Assembly: GCA_029261155.1 (NCBI GenBank)
Contig: JAJDBW010000025.1
Span: 62,001-126,000, forward strand
Direction of reading: 5' to 3'
From: Nitrospirota bacterium
GTDB lineage: Bacteria > Nitrospirota > Nitrospiria > SBBL01 > JAADHI01
DNA length: 64,000 bases
Made by a program: the position numbers and the translations under genes. The notes under the pieces are model-generated. The model was not told where the DNA came from. It ran no database searches and saw only the letters and a list, made by a program, of their open reading frames with translations. Positions 44,154-53,262 of the stretch are shown here, one piece after another; position 1 is the first letter of the stretch, and every line of letters starts with the position of its first letter.

Positions 44154-46847
44154 TTAGGCTTCTTTGGATGTTGGATCGCTGCGATGGGCCTCTTCCGAAA
44201 GCTCGGCCAGCAGCTGTAAGGCTTGTAGGGGCGTAAGATGATTGGGGTCGATCTTTTTAAGGGCCTCGACCAAGGGATGATACACAATTTCTTCTGGGGT
44301 TTGCGTGCGAGGCGCGGAGAAAAGATCGCCTTGCTCCGCCCCGTCTTCTGGCCTTTCACTTCCCAAGTGGTGGTGGAGCGGCGATCCGATTGCATTTTCT
44401 TCCAAGGCTTTCAATACGGCCTTCGCCCGTTGAATAATCTCCGAGGGTAAACCCGCGAGACGCCCCACCTGAATGCCGTAACTTTTGTCGGACCCACCGG
44501 CGACCATCTTCCTTAAAAAGACTATTTCCTCGCCCCATTCTCGAACCAGTACATGGTAATTTTTAACCCCCTCGCAGATGGACGCAAGTCCGGTCAATTC
44601 ATGATAGTGGGTCGCGAACAAGGTTCTCGCCTTTAATTGGGTATGAACAAATTCGGCAATGGCCCAGGCTATGCTCAGTCCGTCGAAGGTACTCGTCCCC
44701 CGGCCGATCTCGTCAAGCAGGATCAAACTTTTCTCCGTGGCATGACGCAGGATTTGGGACATCTCCGTCATCTCCACCATGAAGGTACTCATCCCTTCAT
44801 TGAGCGCATCTTGCGCACCCACCCGCGTAAAGATTTGATCCGTCACCCCGATCTGAGCCGCTTGCGCCGGGACAAAGCCCCCCATCTGCGCCATGAGCAC
44901 GATCAGGGCGATCTGCCGCATATAGGTCGACTTCCCGGCCATATTTGGGCCGGTGAGAATAAGCAGTCGATCGGAGGGTGGATCGATGAGGACATCGTTC
45001 GGAATAAATCCCCCTTTCACACCGAGTGCCCCTTGCTCCAAAACTGGATGACGTCCTTCTATGATTTTTATTTTCAAGTCATCGTTCACTTCCGGCTTAC
45101 AATAGTTGTTCCGATAAGCGCATTCGGCCAAAGCGGACAAAAGATCGAGGGTCGCAATCTTAAAAGCCATGGCTTGAACCTGCGCTGTTTTCTCCGAAAG
45201 GCGCTGACGAATTTCTTCAAACACGCTCGCTTCAAGCGCGGCGATTGCCTCTGAGCTTCCACTCAATTTTTCTTCGATCTCTTTTAAGGCAAGGGTTGTA
45301 AAGCGTTCCGAACGGGTGAGCGTCTGCTTCCTGATGTAGGTCTCCGGCACTTTGTTCACTTGCGCACCGCTCACTTCGATATAGTAACCGAAGACCTGGT
45401 TATAACGGACTTTGAGCGATTCGATCCCGGTCGCCCGTCGTTCCGTTCGCTCTATTTCGGCCAGCATGCCGCGGCCCTCTTTTTGGAAGCGCCGCAACTC
45501 ATCCAAAGCATTCAGATATCCCATTTTAATCACGCCGCCTTCCTTCAAGGTAAAAGGCGGATCGGCGACGATTGCTTCGTCGATCAAACGATAAAGCGCC
45601 TCCAAGTTATCCCAATCCTCGAGTAAGGAAGCGACGATTTTCGGAAGCGCTTCATCTTCTCCCATGCGTTCCGGATAACGTAAGGCCTTTTGGATTTCGG
45701 GGAGAACGCCGATTGATTCTTTCAGGGCAAGCAAGTCCCGAGGCTGCGCCGCCTTTAAGCTGATTCGGCCGATCAAGCGCTCCAAATCGGCAATCGCCTT
45801 CAAATGCTTTTGCATCGTCATACGCATCGAAAGCGATTTAAAAAAGAAATCGACGCCTTCTTGGCGTGCTCGGATTTCCACCGGCAGGCGCAAGGGACGC
45901 AGAATCCAGTCTTTTAAAAGACGTCCGCCCATGGCCGTCATCGTGTAATCGAGCAGATGAAAAAGCGTCCCTTCTTTTTGATCACGCGATTTTGGAATGA
46001 GATCGAGGTGCCGAAGCGCCAAAGGCCCCACTCGCATAAAACGCTCGGATTGAATGGGGCGAAGCCGGGCGATGTTTCCCAGTACGGTTTTTTGGTTTTC
46101 TTGAAGATGGTCTAAAATTGCCCCGGCGGCTTGCATCGAAAAGGGTCCACAGCCTAAGGCCGCCAGGTTATCGATCTCAAAGTGAGAACGGAGAGCTGCG
46201 CTCGCGCCTTCTTCCGAAAATGTATCGCTGGAAACAAAACGGATGGGCCAAGGCCCCCTTAGCCCAGCAATATAATGCTCGCGATTTTTATAGTAGGATG
46301 GAAGCAGGATTTCTTTCGGTGCAAGCTTCACCAGCTCCCCTTCAACATCTTGCCAGCTCGCATCTGAGGCCAAGGCGCGGAAATCCCCCGTCGAGATATC
46401 GAGACAGGCCAATCCAAGCGTCTTGGCCTCCTCCATATTTTTCCCTTGTGGCCATGTGAGCGCAGCAAGATAATTGTTTTCCTTGGCGGAAAGAAGCTCC
46501 GGATCTATCACCGTACCCGGCGTGATTACGCGCACCACTTCGCGCCGAACCAGGCCTTTGGCTTGTGCGGGATCTTCAACCTGCTCGCAGACCGCAACCG
46601 ATTCGCCGGCGCGAATCAACTTTGCGATATAGGCGGGCGCGGCATGGTAGGGAATACCACACAAGGGAACGGCATCCTTTTTATTCTTATCGCGCGAGGT
46701 GAGGGTAATTTGGAGTATCGACGCCGCTTTCACTGCATCGTCGAAAAACATCTCGTAAAAATCCCCAACCCGAAAAAACAAAATCGCATCGGGATGATTC
46801 TTTTTAATCTCCAAAAACTGCTTCATTAGAGGAGTGGTCTGCGCCAT
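44154..46847 (-). CDS. mutS: DNA mismatch repair protein MutS
   Basis: Recognises mismatches and starts mismatch repair. It has 897 residues, within the MutS1 range. The mismatch-reading motif is FFRVGDFYEMFFDDA (Phe-x-Glu) near the N-terminus, the ATPase Walker A is LTGPNMAGKSTYMRQIALI, and the later motifs are TFMVEMTEMSQILRHAT and LLDEIGRGTSTFDGLSIAWA followed by ATHYHELTGL. The C-terminal tail (residues about 800-897) is the tetramerisation-type extension. It converges on the metalloprotease gene with an 82-base gap. No mutL is in the window. Confidence 0.97.
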   Translation of the reverse strand: MAQTTPLMKQFLEIKKNHPDAILFFRVGDFYEMFFDDAVKAASILQITLTSRDKNKKDAVPLCGIPYHAAPAYIAKLIRAGESVAVCEQVEDPAQAKGLVRREVVRVITPGTVIDPELLSAKENNYLAALTWPQGKNMEEAKTLGLACLDISTGDFRALASDASWQDVEGELVKLAPKEILLPSYYKNREHYIAGLRGPWPIRFVSSDTFSEEGASAALRSHFEIDNLAALGCGPFSMQAAGAILDHLQENQKTVLGNIARLRPIQSERFMRVGPLALRHLDLIPKSRDQKEGTLFHLLDYTMTAMGGRLLKDWILRPLRLPVEIRARQEGVDFFFKSLSMRMTMQKHLKAIADLERLIGRISLKAAQPRDLLALKESIGVLPEIQKALRYPERMGEDEALPKIVASLLEDWDNLEALYRLIDEAIVADPPFTLKEGGVIKMGYLNALDELRRFQKEGRGMLAEIERTERRATGIESLKVRYNQVFGYYIEVSGAQVNKVPETYIRKQTLTRSERFTTLALKEIEEKLSGSSEAIAALEASVFEEIRQRLSEKTAQVQAMAFKIATLDLLSALAECAYRNNYCKPEVNDDLKIKIIEGRHPVLEQGALGVKGGFIPNDVLIDPPSDRLLILTGPNMAGKSTYMRQIALIVLMAQMGGFVPAQAAQIGVTDQIFTRVGAQDALNEGMSTFMVEMTEMSQILRHATEKSLILLDEIGRGTSTFDGLSIAWAIAEFVHTQLKARTLFATHYHELTGLASICEGVKNYHVLVREWGEEIVFLRKMVAGGSDKSYGIQVGRLAGLPSEIIQRAKAVLKALEENAIGSPLHHHLGSERPEDGAEQGDLFSAPRTQTPEEIVYHPLVEALKKIDPNHLTPLQALQLLAELSEEAHRSDPTSKEA

Positions 46848-47211
46848 GCTGTCTTTTCTTTCTATAGGGAGGGACTTCTATTGGAAGTCTGTCCGCAAGA
46901 TGTCGGTGGAATGTAGCGGAAAGGAGAGGGTGAAGGCAAGCGGTAAAGACCGAAAATGACCTTAGATATTGAAATACAAGAATTTATGTTTCAGACCGCA
47001 CAAATCTAAGGCCTCCTGTCGCTCGATAGACGAGCCATTCAAATAACCTCAGCCCTTCGTTCCCGACAACCCAGAAGGCAAACCCGCAATATTTCCCTTT
47101 AACATCGGCGAAAGACTATGGTACTAAACAGTTCAAGCAACCCGGCGCGCAATCTTATTAACTTCGGTTTTTGCGCAAGAACACAATAAAAAATGGGAGT
47201 CGATTTACACG
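46848..47211. other. Divergent intergenic region (mutS / cytochrome c)
   Basis: No gene is visible. It must contain the promoters of mutS (minus) and of the cytochrome gene (plus). I see no strong -35/-10 pair. A GGGAG about 13 bases before the cytochrome ATG is the only ribosome-binding candidate. Confidence 0.4.
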
Positions 47212-48384
47212 ATGAATCCTTTCAATTCGAACCAATCCGTTCCGATGTGGAAACTGGTCTTTGTCTTCAGCATCGCAATAGGCCTGACGATTGTGGTTAT
47301 CAATGGGGCACTCAAAAAAAAAGTGCCAGGAATTAAATCAGCGAATGAACAAGAAGCACCGCCTGATCTTGAGCAACTTTATTCATCGGCCACACTGGTT
47401 TCGGAAGGCGAATTTGTCATCTTCGGCACCAATCGCCCAGAACTGGAAATCAGCCTCTCAGGCAAATTCGACAGAATGCCCATCGGGAAAGGAAAGTGCG
47501 CCTTTTGCCATCTCTTTGTGGAAGGACACAAACAAGACCGTTGCCCCGATCTCAGAGGCTTAGAACAACGCGCGCACAATCGCCCACAGGAAGACCGCTA
47601 TAAAATGTTTTCAGCGAAGTATGCCGAAGCCCCTGAACCGGACTCCGGTTTCAAACCGAATGCGAGGACGGGTGGAGAATACATCATCGAGTCCATCTAT
47701 TGTCCAAATTGTTATGTGGTCGAAGGTTTCGGCATTCCCGGGAGTGATGACCTCCGAAGTGAAATGCCGGTTATGAACCACATGCCCTATGAACTGAGTG
47801 ATTATGAAATCATCGCCGTTGCGGCCTACCTGCAAACCAAAGACACCCCTGGCGATTTCAGCAAGATAACTGCCGTGAAGGACTGGCAAAATTATTTTAA
47901 AAAGGCGCGCCCGCTGCCCGACAATTCTCCCAAGGTTTTTGCTTCGATCGAGAGTCTGGAAGAGACCGAAAAACTGACGCATTCGATAGAAGGCATCATT
48001 AAAAAAAATGGCTGTTTTATTTGTCATAAGATTCCTGGAATCGCAATAGCGAAGACCGGCCTCATCGGGCCCATTCTCGCCATGAAAAACACGGCCGGGC
48101 TTCGCTTGTCCTCCCCAGAATATCGCTTGGCTTTTTCAGAAGGACGTGCGAAGGCAAGGACGGAACGCGAATATGTCATGGAATCGATTTTAGAACCCGC
48201 TGCGTTTATTCTTCCCGGTTTTGGCACAGGCGAAGGCATGCCTCTCGATTACAGCCGAAAAATGACCTTAGGCGAAGTGGAGAAATTAGTCGACTATTTA
48301 CTGACGATTGATGAATCGAAGATTAAAGAAGAGGGCCTCTTGTCGCCCGTGGGTCTTGATGAAAAACCAGATCCGGTACAGTGA
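47212..48384 (+). CDS. Membrane-anchored di-heme cytochrome c
   Basis: Electron-transfer protein of 390 residues, held in the inner membrane by one N-terminal helix (about residues 12-32), facing the periplasm. Two cytochrome c domains lie in tandem. Domain 1 has CAFCH (Cys96-His100) and a Met-rich EMPVMNHMPYELSDYE segment; domain 2 has CFICH (Cys268-His272) and GMPLDYSRKMTLGE. Both domains share the order YxxESI...P...GF...MP...L...E...AAYL/DYLL, so they arose by duplication. CPNCY at 164-168 is not a heme site: it aligns with the non-heme segment EPAAF of domain 2. Partners are unknown; it is a single-gene unit. Confidence 0.85.
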   Translation: MNPFNSNQSVPMWKLVFVFSIAIGLTIVVINGALKKKVPGIKSANEQEAPPDLEQLYSSATLVSEGEFVIFGTNRPELEISLSGKFDRMPIGKGKCAFCHLFVEGHKQDRCPDLRGLEQRAHNRPQEDRYKMFSAKYAEAPEPDSGFKPNARTGGEYIIESIYCPNCYVVEGFGIPGSDDLRSEMPVMNHMPYELSDYEIIAVAAYLQTKDTPGDFSKITAVKDWQNYFKKARPLPDNSPKVFASIESLEETEKLTHSIEGIIKKNGCFICHKIPGIAIAKTGLIGPILAMKNTAGLRLSSPEYRLAFSEGRAKARTEREYVMESILEPAAFILPGFGTGEGMPLDYSRKMTLGEVEKLVDYLLTIDESKIKEEGLLSPVGLDEKPDPVQ

Positions 48385-48465
48385 AAAATCAGGACACCGC
48401 CTCAAAATCAGCTTAATATTTATCGCATGACCTACTAAAATAAACTTGAAAAATTTTATCGCCTG

Positions 48466-49263
48466 CTATGCCATCAAGCGATCGCCAATCTGAAAGGCCT
48501 CCATAAAGCGATCCAAACCGTGGCTGCCGCCGTTGACATATCGGCGCGCCGAGCGGAGGTCGCCTTCCAGCAAGGCCCGTTTGACGGCCTGCTCTTTGTT
48601 TTTGAGAAAACTGGACAATAGGCGTGCGGCGATCACCGAGTCGTTCGCTAAGTCTGGATTTTTGATGAGCTGCTGGCCCAAGCCGACGGCCTCGCCGTGG
48701 GTCTTATAATTGGCCCGGCCGGTCAACTGAATAAAACCCCGCCCCTTGAAACGGTCGCCGTCGCCGTCGCCCTGATTTCCTAAGTCTCTCCGGTGATCGT
48801 AAAGATCGAAGGGATGCCCGCCAGGCGAGGTGTTGTAGCGCGAGCGCCCTTCGCTAATGGGTTCGAAGCCTTCCGTTTCGGCGCGGATGGTTGCGAGGGC
48901 CATGAGAATCATCGGCTTCTCACCTAAATCTCGTTCCACCAAGCCGTCGAGGACGGCGGGCAGGTGACGTTTAATGTTGTCCATCGGCGTAAAGGGAAAC
49001 ATTTTCGAAACAATCTTCACACTGACTTCCGCGATGGCCGAGGGCGGAGCGGCCCTTCCCCCCAAGCCCAAGTCCTTCTGCGTGCGCGGACCCACGATCC
49101 CGTCCGCCAACAGGCCCTCGCTTTTTTGAAAGGCCATCACCGCTGCCTCGGTCCCCGGTCCGAAATCCCCGTCGATCACACCTGGATTGAAACCGCGTTT
49201 TTTTAATTGTTTTTGTAGGGCCTTCACCTTCGGACCCGAGTCCCCCTCTCTAAACACCGCCAT
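48466..49263 (-). CDS. Peptidoglycan-binding/GH19-type lysin
   Basis: A 265-residue cell-wall-acting protein at the distal end of the injection-system cluster. Residues 1-65 are a PG_binding_1 domain (VKALQKQLKKRGF, IDGDFGPGTEAAVMAFQ, GIVGPRTQKDLG). Residues about 90-260 resemble GH19 chitinase-like lysozymes: AETEGFEPISEGRSRY with the candidate catalytic Glu in the AET segment, and FKGRGFIQLTGRANY, the family hallmark. No signal peptide is present, so it probably acts after delivery or cell lysis. Its link to the particle (cargo, or lysin for release) is inference from position and orientation. Confidence 0.82.
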   Translation of the reverse strand: MAVFREGDSGPKVKALQKQLKKRGFNPGVIDGDFGPGTEAAVMAFQKSEGLLADGIVGPRTQKDLGLGGRAAPPSAIAEVSVKIVSKMFPFTPMDNIKRHLPAVLDGLVERDLGEKPMILMALATIRAETEGFEPISEGRSRYNTSPGGHPFDLYDHRRDLGNQGDGDGDRFKGRGFIQLTGRANYKTHGEAVGLGQQLIKNPDLANDSVIAARLLSSFLKNKEQAVKRALLEGDLRSARRYVNGGSHGLDRFMEAFQIGDRLMA

Positions 49264-49412
49264 TGCTTCTCCTTTTTAAATAAGGCTTAAAATCCGCTTA
49301 ACGCTTCTTTGTCTTTTAACAAACAACGGCATAAACATCTTCCCCATCGCTGAAGCCCTTAGAATAATCCTGGAGGACATCAAGACAAAGAACCTAAGCC
49401 CGCAGGCTCAGC

Positions 49413-50603
49413 CTAAATCGGATTGCCGCTACTGTCGAGGCAACGTAAAACCGGCGCGGGGAGATAAATGGGGGCATCAATCCCATGCCGGCTGAACAGG
49501 CTCCGATCATGCGCGCCATCCGGTTCCACTTGAATAAAATCAACATGGCCGTAATGGCCGCTGCTGCCCTCATAGGCGCGATAAGTGGGCCGGACACGCA
49601 GGTTGTCCGCCACCGTAAAGCGTGTCCCGCCGACGCTGGTGATCAACAAATCCGTTTCACCAATCAGGCCCTCAATGCGGTACATTGGGCAAAAACGAAA
49701 CACCGTGCCGCCCTGCTGCGCCCGGAGGCTTCTCATTTCGTAGAGGCCACGGGCTGTGCTGTCGTTGATGGTCGAAAGTTCAGGGGGCCAAGGACCCGTC
49801 GCGCCAATGGGGCTAAAGGTCCGGTTGGCTTCGAAGTCATTGTCCCGCGTGTATTCGGTCAAGGACCCGGCGGTATTGAGCGATCCGCAAAATCCGTTGA
49901 TATCCGCTTGGGAAAACCCGCGCGCACCCCGGTAAAAACCAATAAGATTCGAAGGCAGGTCTTCCTGCGCAAAGGACGAACGGCCAACCAGCTGCGTCCA
50001 GCGCTGCTGCGTTTCGAAAACCATCGACAATTCCTTAAAGATGCTTAAGGCCACGCTCAGTATTTCATCCGGAGAAAGTGCGCGCAAGAGACGCACATCG
50101 ATACTGGCGGCAGAAAGGATTGTTCCGAGGTAGGGCACACGGGAGGCCATCTGGGTGCTGGTGAAGTCACCCGTCTCAGGTGCCGCAGGGCTTCCGGCGC
50201 GACGAAGGGCATCCGAAGCCACGCGCACGCGGTCGATAAGATCGCGCCCAATCCCCGGCCCCGCGTGGCTCCAATCGATCCAAGCGCAGTTTGTGGAAAA
50301 GGTATAGCGCCCCTCCTCCACGCCGCCTTCCGTCGGCACGCGCGACACCCGCTCCGGCATGGAAAGCACTTCATCGACAAGTGGCGGGGCCTTAGAATTG
50401 CGGTTCCCATCCGTCTTTTTTTGTTCGACAGTGGATTGATGTCTGCGCTGCAAACCTTGATTTCCCAGGTATCTTTGGAAGGCAGTGCGCGGCGACAAGG
50501 GTTTACATGAGGCCGTCGTGGGCGGACTCGGTCGAAGATTCGACAACCGAGCGTCAGATCGATGAAGGTTGGAGGGGCACAATCTCAATGAAGTTCCTCG
50601 CAT
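49413..50603 (-). CDS. Putative injection-system cargo with eCIS-type leader
   Basis: A 396-residue protein; no full-length family recognised. The first about 80 residues have the features I know from leaders of eCIS-associated DUF4157 proteins: SPRTAFQRYLGNQGLQR (compare the recurrent 'LQR.IGNQA' motif), then KAPPLVDEVLSMP (compare 'PP.V.EVL.SPG'). The DUF4157 peptidase motif HExxH is missing. Instead, from about residue 99 there is YTFSTNCAWIDWSHAGPG, with Cys106 and His113 as striking conserved-looking residues, and a C-terminal half of predicted beta strands ending DAPIYLPAPVLRCLDSSG. The start codon is not backed by a strong ribosome-binding site. Transport by the particle is inferred. 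Confidence 0.6.
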   Translation of the reverse strand: MRGTSLRLCPSNLHRSDARLSNLRPSPPTTASCKPLSPRTAFQRYLGNQGLQRRHQSTVEQKKTDGNRNSKAPPLVDEVLSMPERVSRVPTEGGVEEGRYTFSTNCAWIDWSHAGPGIGRDLIDRVRVASDALRRAGSPAAPETGDFTSTQMASRVPYLGTILSAASIDVRLLRALSPDEILSVALSIFKELSMVFETQQRWTQLVGRSSFAQEDLPSNLIGFYRGARGFSQADINGFCGSLNTAGSLTEYTRDNDFEANRTFSPIGATGPWPPELSTINDSTARGLYEMRSLRAQQGGTVFRFCPMYRIEGLIGETDLLITSVGGTRFTVADNLRVRPTYRAYEGSSGHYGHVDFIQVEPDGAHDRSLFSRHGIDAPIYLPAPVLRCLDSSGNPI

Positions 50604-50648
50604 CGGCCCGACCCGGTGTGACCGGACTTTTTAAAGCACGGCGCCCAT

Positions 50649-51620
50649 TTAAGAACGAAGCAAATCACCCAAGGAAATTTCCTGCAATACGCTTTCGTCC
50701 AAGGCGACCTGTAAGATCGCCAAGGCTTCCTGCATTTGGATGACCTGGCTGGCATTCACGGCGGCGGATCCGATTTCAGCGGCGAGCACATCGGGGTCCG
50801 CCTTTAACAAATCGCTGAGACTGCGCTGGGCCAAGGGCCTCATCGCGCTGAAATCGCCCTGGAGCCCCAACACCATCCGTGCCTTTGCGCGGAATTCGCG
50901 GAGTTTGACACCAGGAATGCCTGCCAAGGGCTGCAAAGGGTCGATGCCAATAAGTTCGCTCAAAGTGTTCACGCCCACTGCGTTTAAACGCGGTGCGTAG
51001 CGTTGGCCCACACCGTCGATGCTGATCACCGGCAGGGCCGCGGCAAAGCCGCCCACGATACTCGCCAAGGTGCTTCCACCGCCCAGGCCAAAAGTCAGAT
51101 GCAGATTGCGCGTCAGCGTCATGCCTGCTGTAAGTTGAATGCGGGGATGAATCACATAGTCGATCATCCGGCCGCTGTTCAGGGCTTCCGTGGCGTCGCC
51201 GCCGAAGAGGCCAAACTCGCGTAAACTCCGCGTGCCACTGCCCCCCAGTTCTTCCCGTGTAAAGATCGCGCCGATTTGCAATCGGGCCGTGGGGCCTAGA
51301 ATTGCTTGATTTTTTTCATCGAGATAAACGATGTCTTCGGTGCTTAAGGCCTTCCGCGCAAGCTCCTTTGCCAATTGCCCATCCTCCGCATCCGGGCTGG
51401 GGCTCAGCTTGTCCCAGCTTGCTGCGCCCTCACCTACGGCCCAGTAGAGAATACCGGAAAAGCCGGGTTCGCCCCGCATCAAGGCCGCCAGTAAGGGATT
51501 GCAACTGTTGACGATTAAATTGGTGCGCCAGCCGCCGTCCCAAATCAGATTATTTTTCTCATCGTGCAACTGGTCCCGATATACACCTTGAAGCCGGGAG
51601 GCCTCATTATTTTTCATCAT
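50649..51620 (-). CDS. Tail-appendage-like protein with helix-hairpin-helix-like C-terminus
   Basis: A 323-residue protein. The first about 190 residues are paralogous to the protein encoded at 54516-55046: both share 'RxQGxYRDxL', 'GWRxNxI', 'IxYWAVGxGxAxWD'-like, 'VYLDxxNQxxxGPxxRLQI' and 'LREFGLFG'. This domain is likely a particle surface or baseplate appendage. The extra C-terminus (about 190-323) has YAPRLNAVGVNTLSELIGID, which reads like a helix-hairpin-helix of DUF4332 type, followed by helical repeats. It lies 71 bases after the nucleotidyltransferase-like gene. No signal peptide. Function is inferred from context. Confidence 0.6.
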   Translation of the reverse strand: MMKNNEASRLQGVYRDQLHDEKNNLIWDGGWRTNLIVNSCNPLLAALMRGEPGFSGILYWAVGEGAASWDKLSPSPDAEDGQLAKELARKALSTEDIVYLDEKNQAILGPTARLQIGAIFTREELGGSGTRSLREFGLFGGDATEALNSGRMIDYVIHPRIQLTAGMTLTRNLHLTFGLGGGSTLASIVGGFAAALPVISIDGVGQRYAPRLNAVGVNTLSELIGIDPLQPLAGIPGVKLREFRAKARMVLGLQGDFSAMRPLAQRSLSDLLKADPDVLAAEIGSAAVNASQVIQMQEALAILQVALDESVLQEISLGDLLRS

Positions 51621-51691
51621 TTACATCCTTCTTAAAAAGAAACTAATAACAAGCGCTCCCGTTTTCAAGGGGAGGGGAGATTTATCCAAAT

Positions 51692-52498
51692 TCATTTCAC
51701 CCAAACCCTTCCTTTTTTCGGCGCCGTCAGGTCAATCGCCTTGTGAATGCGGGAGACGGCAAGCGGCAGATATTTTTTAAGCACAGCCTCGCTTTCGAAT
51801 CCCCGTGCTGCAACATTGGAAAAATTGTCGCTGTCTTCCCGGATTTTAGTCATCTTTTCCCAGAAAAAAGTGCGGAAGACTTTACTGGTGTGGCGCACGA
51901 TTTCTTCTTCGATGCCTTCATGTCCGGCGAAAATCAACAGCATGTCGAAGACGTCTTTACTCTTCGAAAAATTGCCGAAGCCGCGCCGGTCGAAGGCGTT
52001 GAGCTTCGTTCCCAAATAATAGGGAGCGGAGATCGTGTTCACGCACAAGCCCTCACCGATGTCGATGCGCTCTGCGTGGTGCATGGCCTCGGCGCACCAT
52101 TGATTGTTGAAAGTAAAGACCTCCGGATCCGCCGGCAGAGCTTCGACTTTGATCCGCCCCAGCAACCATTGGCTGACCGCACCGGTGCTCAGCTTTTTGA
52201 AACCGCGTTCAAAGAGCGCGTCCTCAAAAGCAAAAAGATCCGCCTTGTTGTCGAAGTCGACGATAAAATCGACGTCCTTCGCATAGCGCACGTAGTGCGA
52301 CAGGTCCTCCGTCAAAAGATAGGGCAGCACCACGCCCCCCAAAAAAACGACGGACTCCCGGACTTCCCCCATCCCTTCGGCCACCTCCCGCAACTTCGAT
52401 TGGTTGATGGGTTTAAAATCCTTTTCCGCTCCCGCCCGCTCGACGGTATTGGGATTGATCAAACCTGCCTCACTATTGCTTTCAATAAACGACCTCAC
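51692..52498 (-). CDS. Nucleotidyltransferase-like protein within the CIS cluster
   Basis: A 268-residue protein whose middle resembles DNA polymerase-beta-type nucleotidyltransferases of the AbiEii/MNT-like group: VVFLGGVVLPYLL followed by VRYAKDVDFIVDFDN (Asp-x-Asp) and a later RIKVEALPADPE. A C-terminal helical region is rich in charged residues. A toxin, effector or modification enzyme role is possible, but so is an unrelated accessory function. GTG start. The only nearby ribosome-binding motif (GGAGG) lies three bases before the GTG and is inside a hairpin of the REP-like repeat at 52499-52530, so translation may be restricted or start elsewhere. Confidence 0.55.
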   Translation of the reverse strand: MRSFIESNSEAGLINPNTVERAGAEKDFKPINQSKLREVAEGMGEVRESVVFLGGVVLPYLLTEDLSHYVRYAKDVDFIVDFDNKADLFAFEDALFERGFKKLSTGAVSQWLLGRIKVEALPADPEVFTFNNQWCAEAMHHAERIDIGEGLCVNTISAPYYLGTKLNAFDRRGFGNFSKSKDVFDMLLIFAGHEGIEEEIVRHTSKVFRTFFWEKMTKIREDSDNFSNVAARGFESEAVLKKYLPLAVSRIHKAIDLTAPKKGRVWVK

Positions 52499-52620
52499 AA
52501 ACCTCCCTCTTTGTTAAAGGGGGAGGTTTCTTTTTCCTCGTTCAAGATATTGTGCCTGTATAAATCCCCCCCTTGCCCCCTTTTTCCAAAGGGGGGTAAA
52601 AGACAAGTCAAGGGGGCTAA
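52499..52620. repeat. REP-like palindrome doublet 1
   Basis: Two G/C-rich palindromes in opposite orientation fill most of this gap: one at 52502-52530 (CCTCCC...GGGGGAGG around TTTGTTAAA) and one at 52563-52616 (CCCCCTTG...CAAGGGGG with an inner CCCCCTTTTTCCAAAGGGGG). The second arm of the latter meets the stop of the gene at 52617. Matches the layout of doublet 2 at 59128-59275. Confidence 0.7.
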
Positions 52621-53216
52621 ATAAATTCGACACGAAAGATCGTGTCGTCCAAATAGGGCGCGGTGGTGATGATTTGCAGGGTGGCGACGCGCTTCAAGGT
52701 TTGGGAAAAAAGCCGGATCTTCGCCTGTCCTTTTTTCAACTTCACTTTGTTGATATCCTTCTTCCCTTTTTCGTCGCGAAGGATGCCGTGATCGGTGCGC
52801 AGATAAAGTTCCTCGTTATCGCCCTCGCCCTTCTGTGGTTTGAAACGCTCGTCGATCTTTGTAATGGTAATCAAGGTGGACGCGGTCCCGTCGGCGGGGA
52901 TTTCGGGAATGCCGTCCACCGGATGCTTGTCTTCCGCATCGCTTTCGATGAAGAGGGAAAAAGATTCCGGGTCGCGGATCACCAGCTTGGGCTTGCTCGC
53001 CGCGCCGGTCACCAACAGGCGATTTGGAAAGGCCTCCATATATTGTTGCGACAAGATCCGGTCGGTCACCTGAAGCGCGTCGTATTCCGAAAACTTTCCG
53101 GGCTTGACCGAGCCGCCGACCACTTCCTTTAAAGCCGTATTTTTTTCGGCATCCTGCGCGCCCAGTGCCGTCACACCGATAATCTGCCGATCCGTTTTTT
53201 TATAAATCACCCACAT
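52617..53216 (-). CDS. CIS-cluster protein with Ig-like (Big_1-type) domain
   Basis: A 199-residue protein without signal peptide. Residues about 105-195 resemble an invasin-type bacterial Ig domain: IPADGTASTLITITKIDE, then YLRTDHGILRD, then KLKKGQAKIRLFSQTLKRVATLQI. The N-terminal half (KFSEYDALQVTDRILSQQYM) is unrecognised. Proteins like this often decorate tail fibres or baseplates, but the role here is inferred from position between the DUF6519-like gene and the nucleotidyltransferase gene. Directly followed by a REP-like palindrome. Confidence 0.55.
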   Translation of the reverse strand: MWVIYKKTDRQIIGVTALGAQDAEKNTALKEVVGGSVKPGKFSEYDALQVTDRILSQQYMEAFPNRLLVTGAASKPKLVIRDPESFSLFIESDAEDKHPVDGIPEIPADGTASTLITITKIDERFKPQKGEGDNEELYLRTDHGILRDEKGKKDINKVKLKKGQAKIRLFSQTLKRVATLQIITTAPYLDDTIFRVEFI

Positions 53217-53262
53217 GATATTTCCTCCAAAAACAATCCAAGGTTTAGCGCATGGCTGCGAC

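Noticed and set aside
47701-47716. CPNCY as a third heme site of the cytochrome
   Set aside because: The motif lacks the axial His and aligns with a non-heme segment of the second domain.
51743-52624. 293-codon plus-strand frame
   Set aside because: Opposite to the nucleotidyltransferase-like gene and the REP repeat; the minus frame has the recognisable protein.
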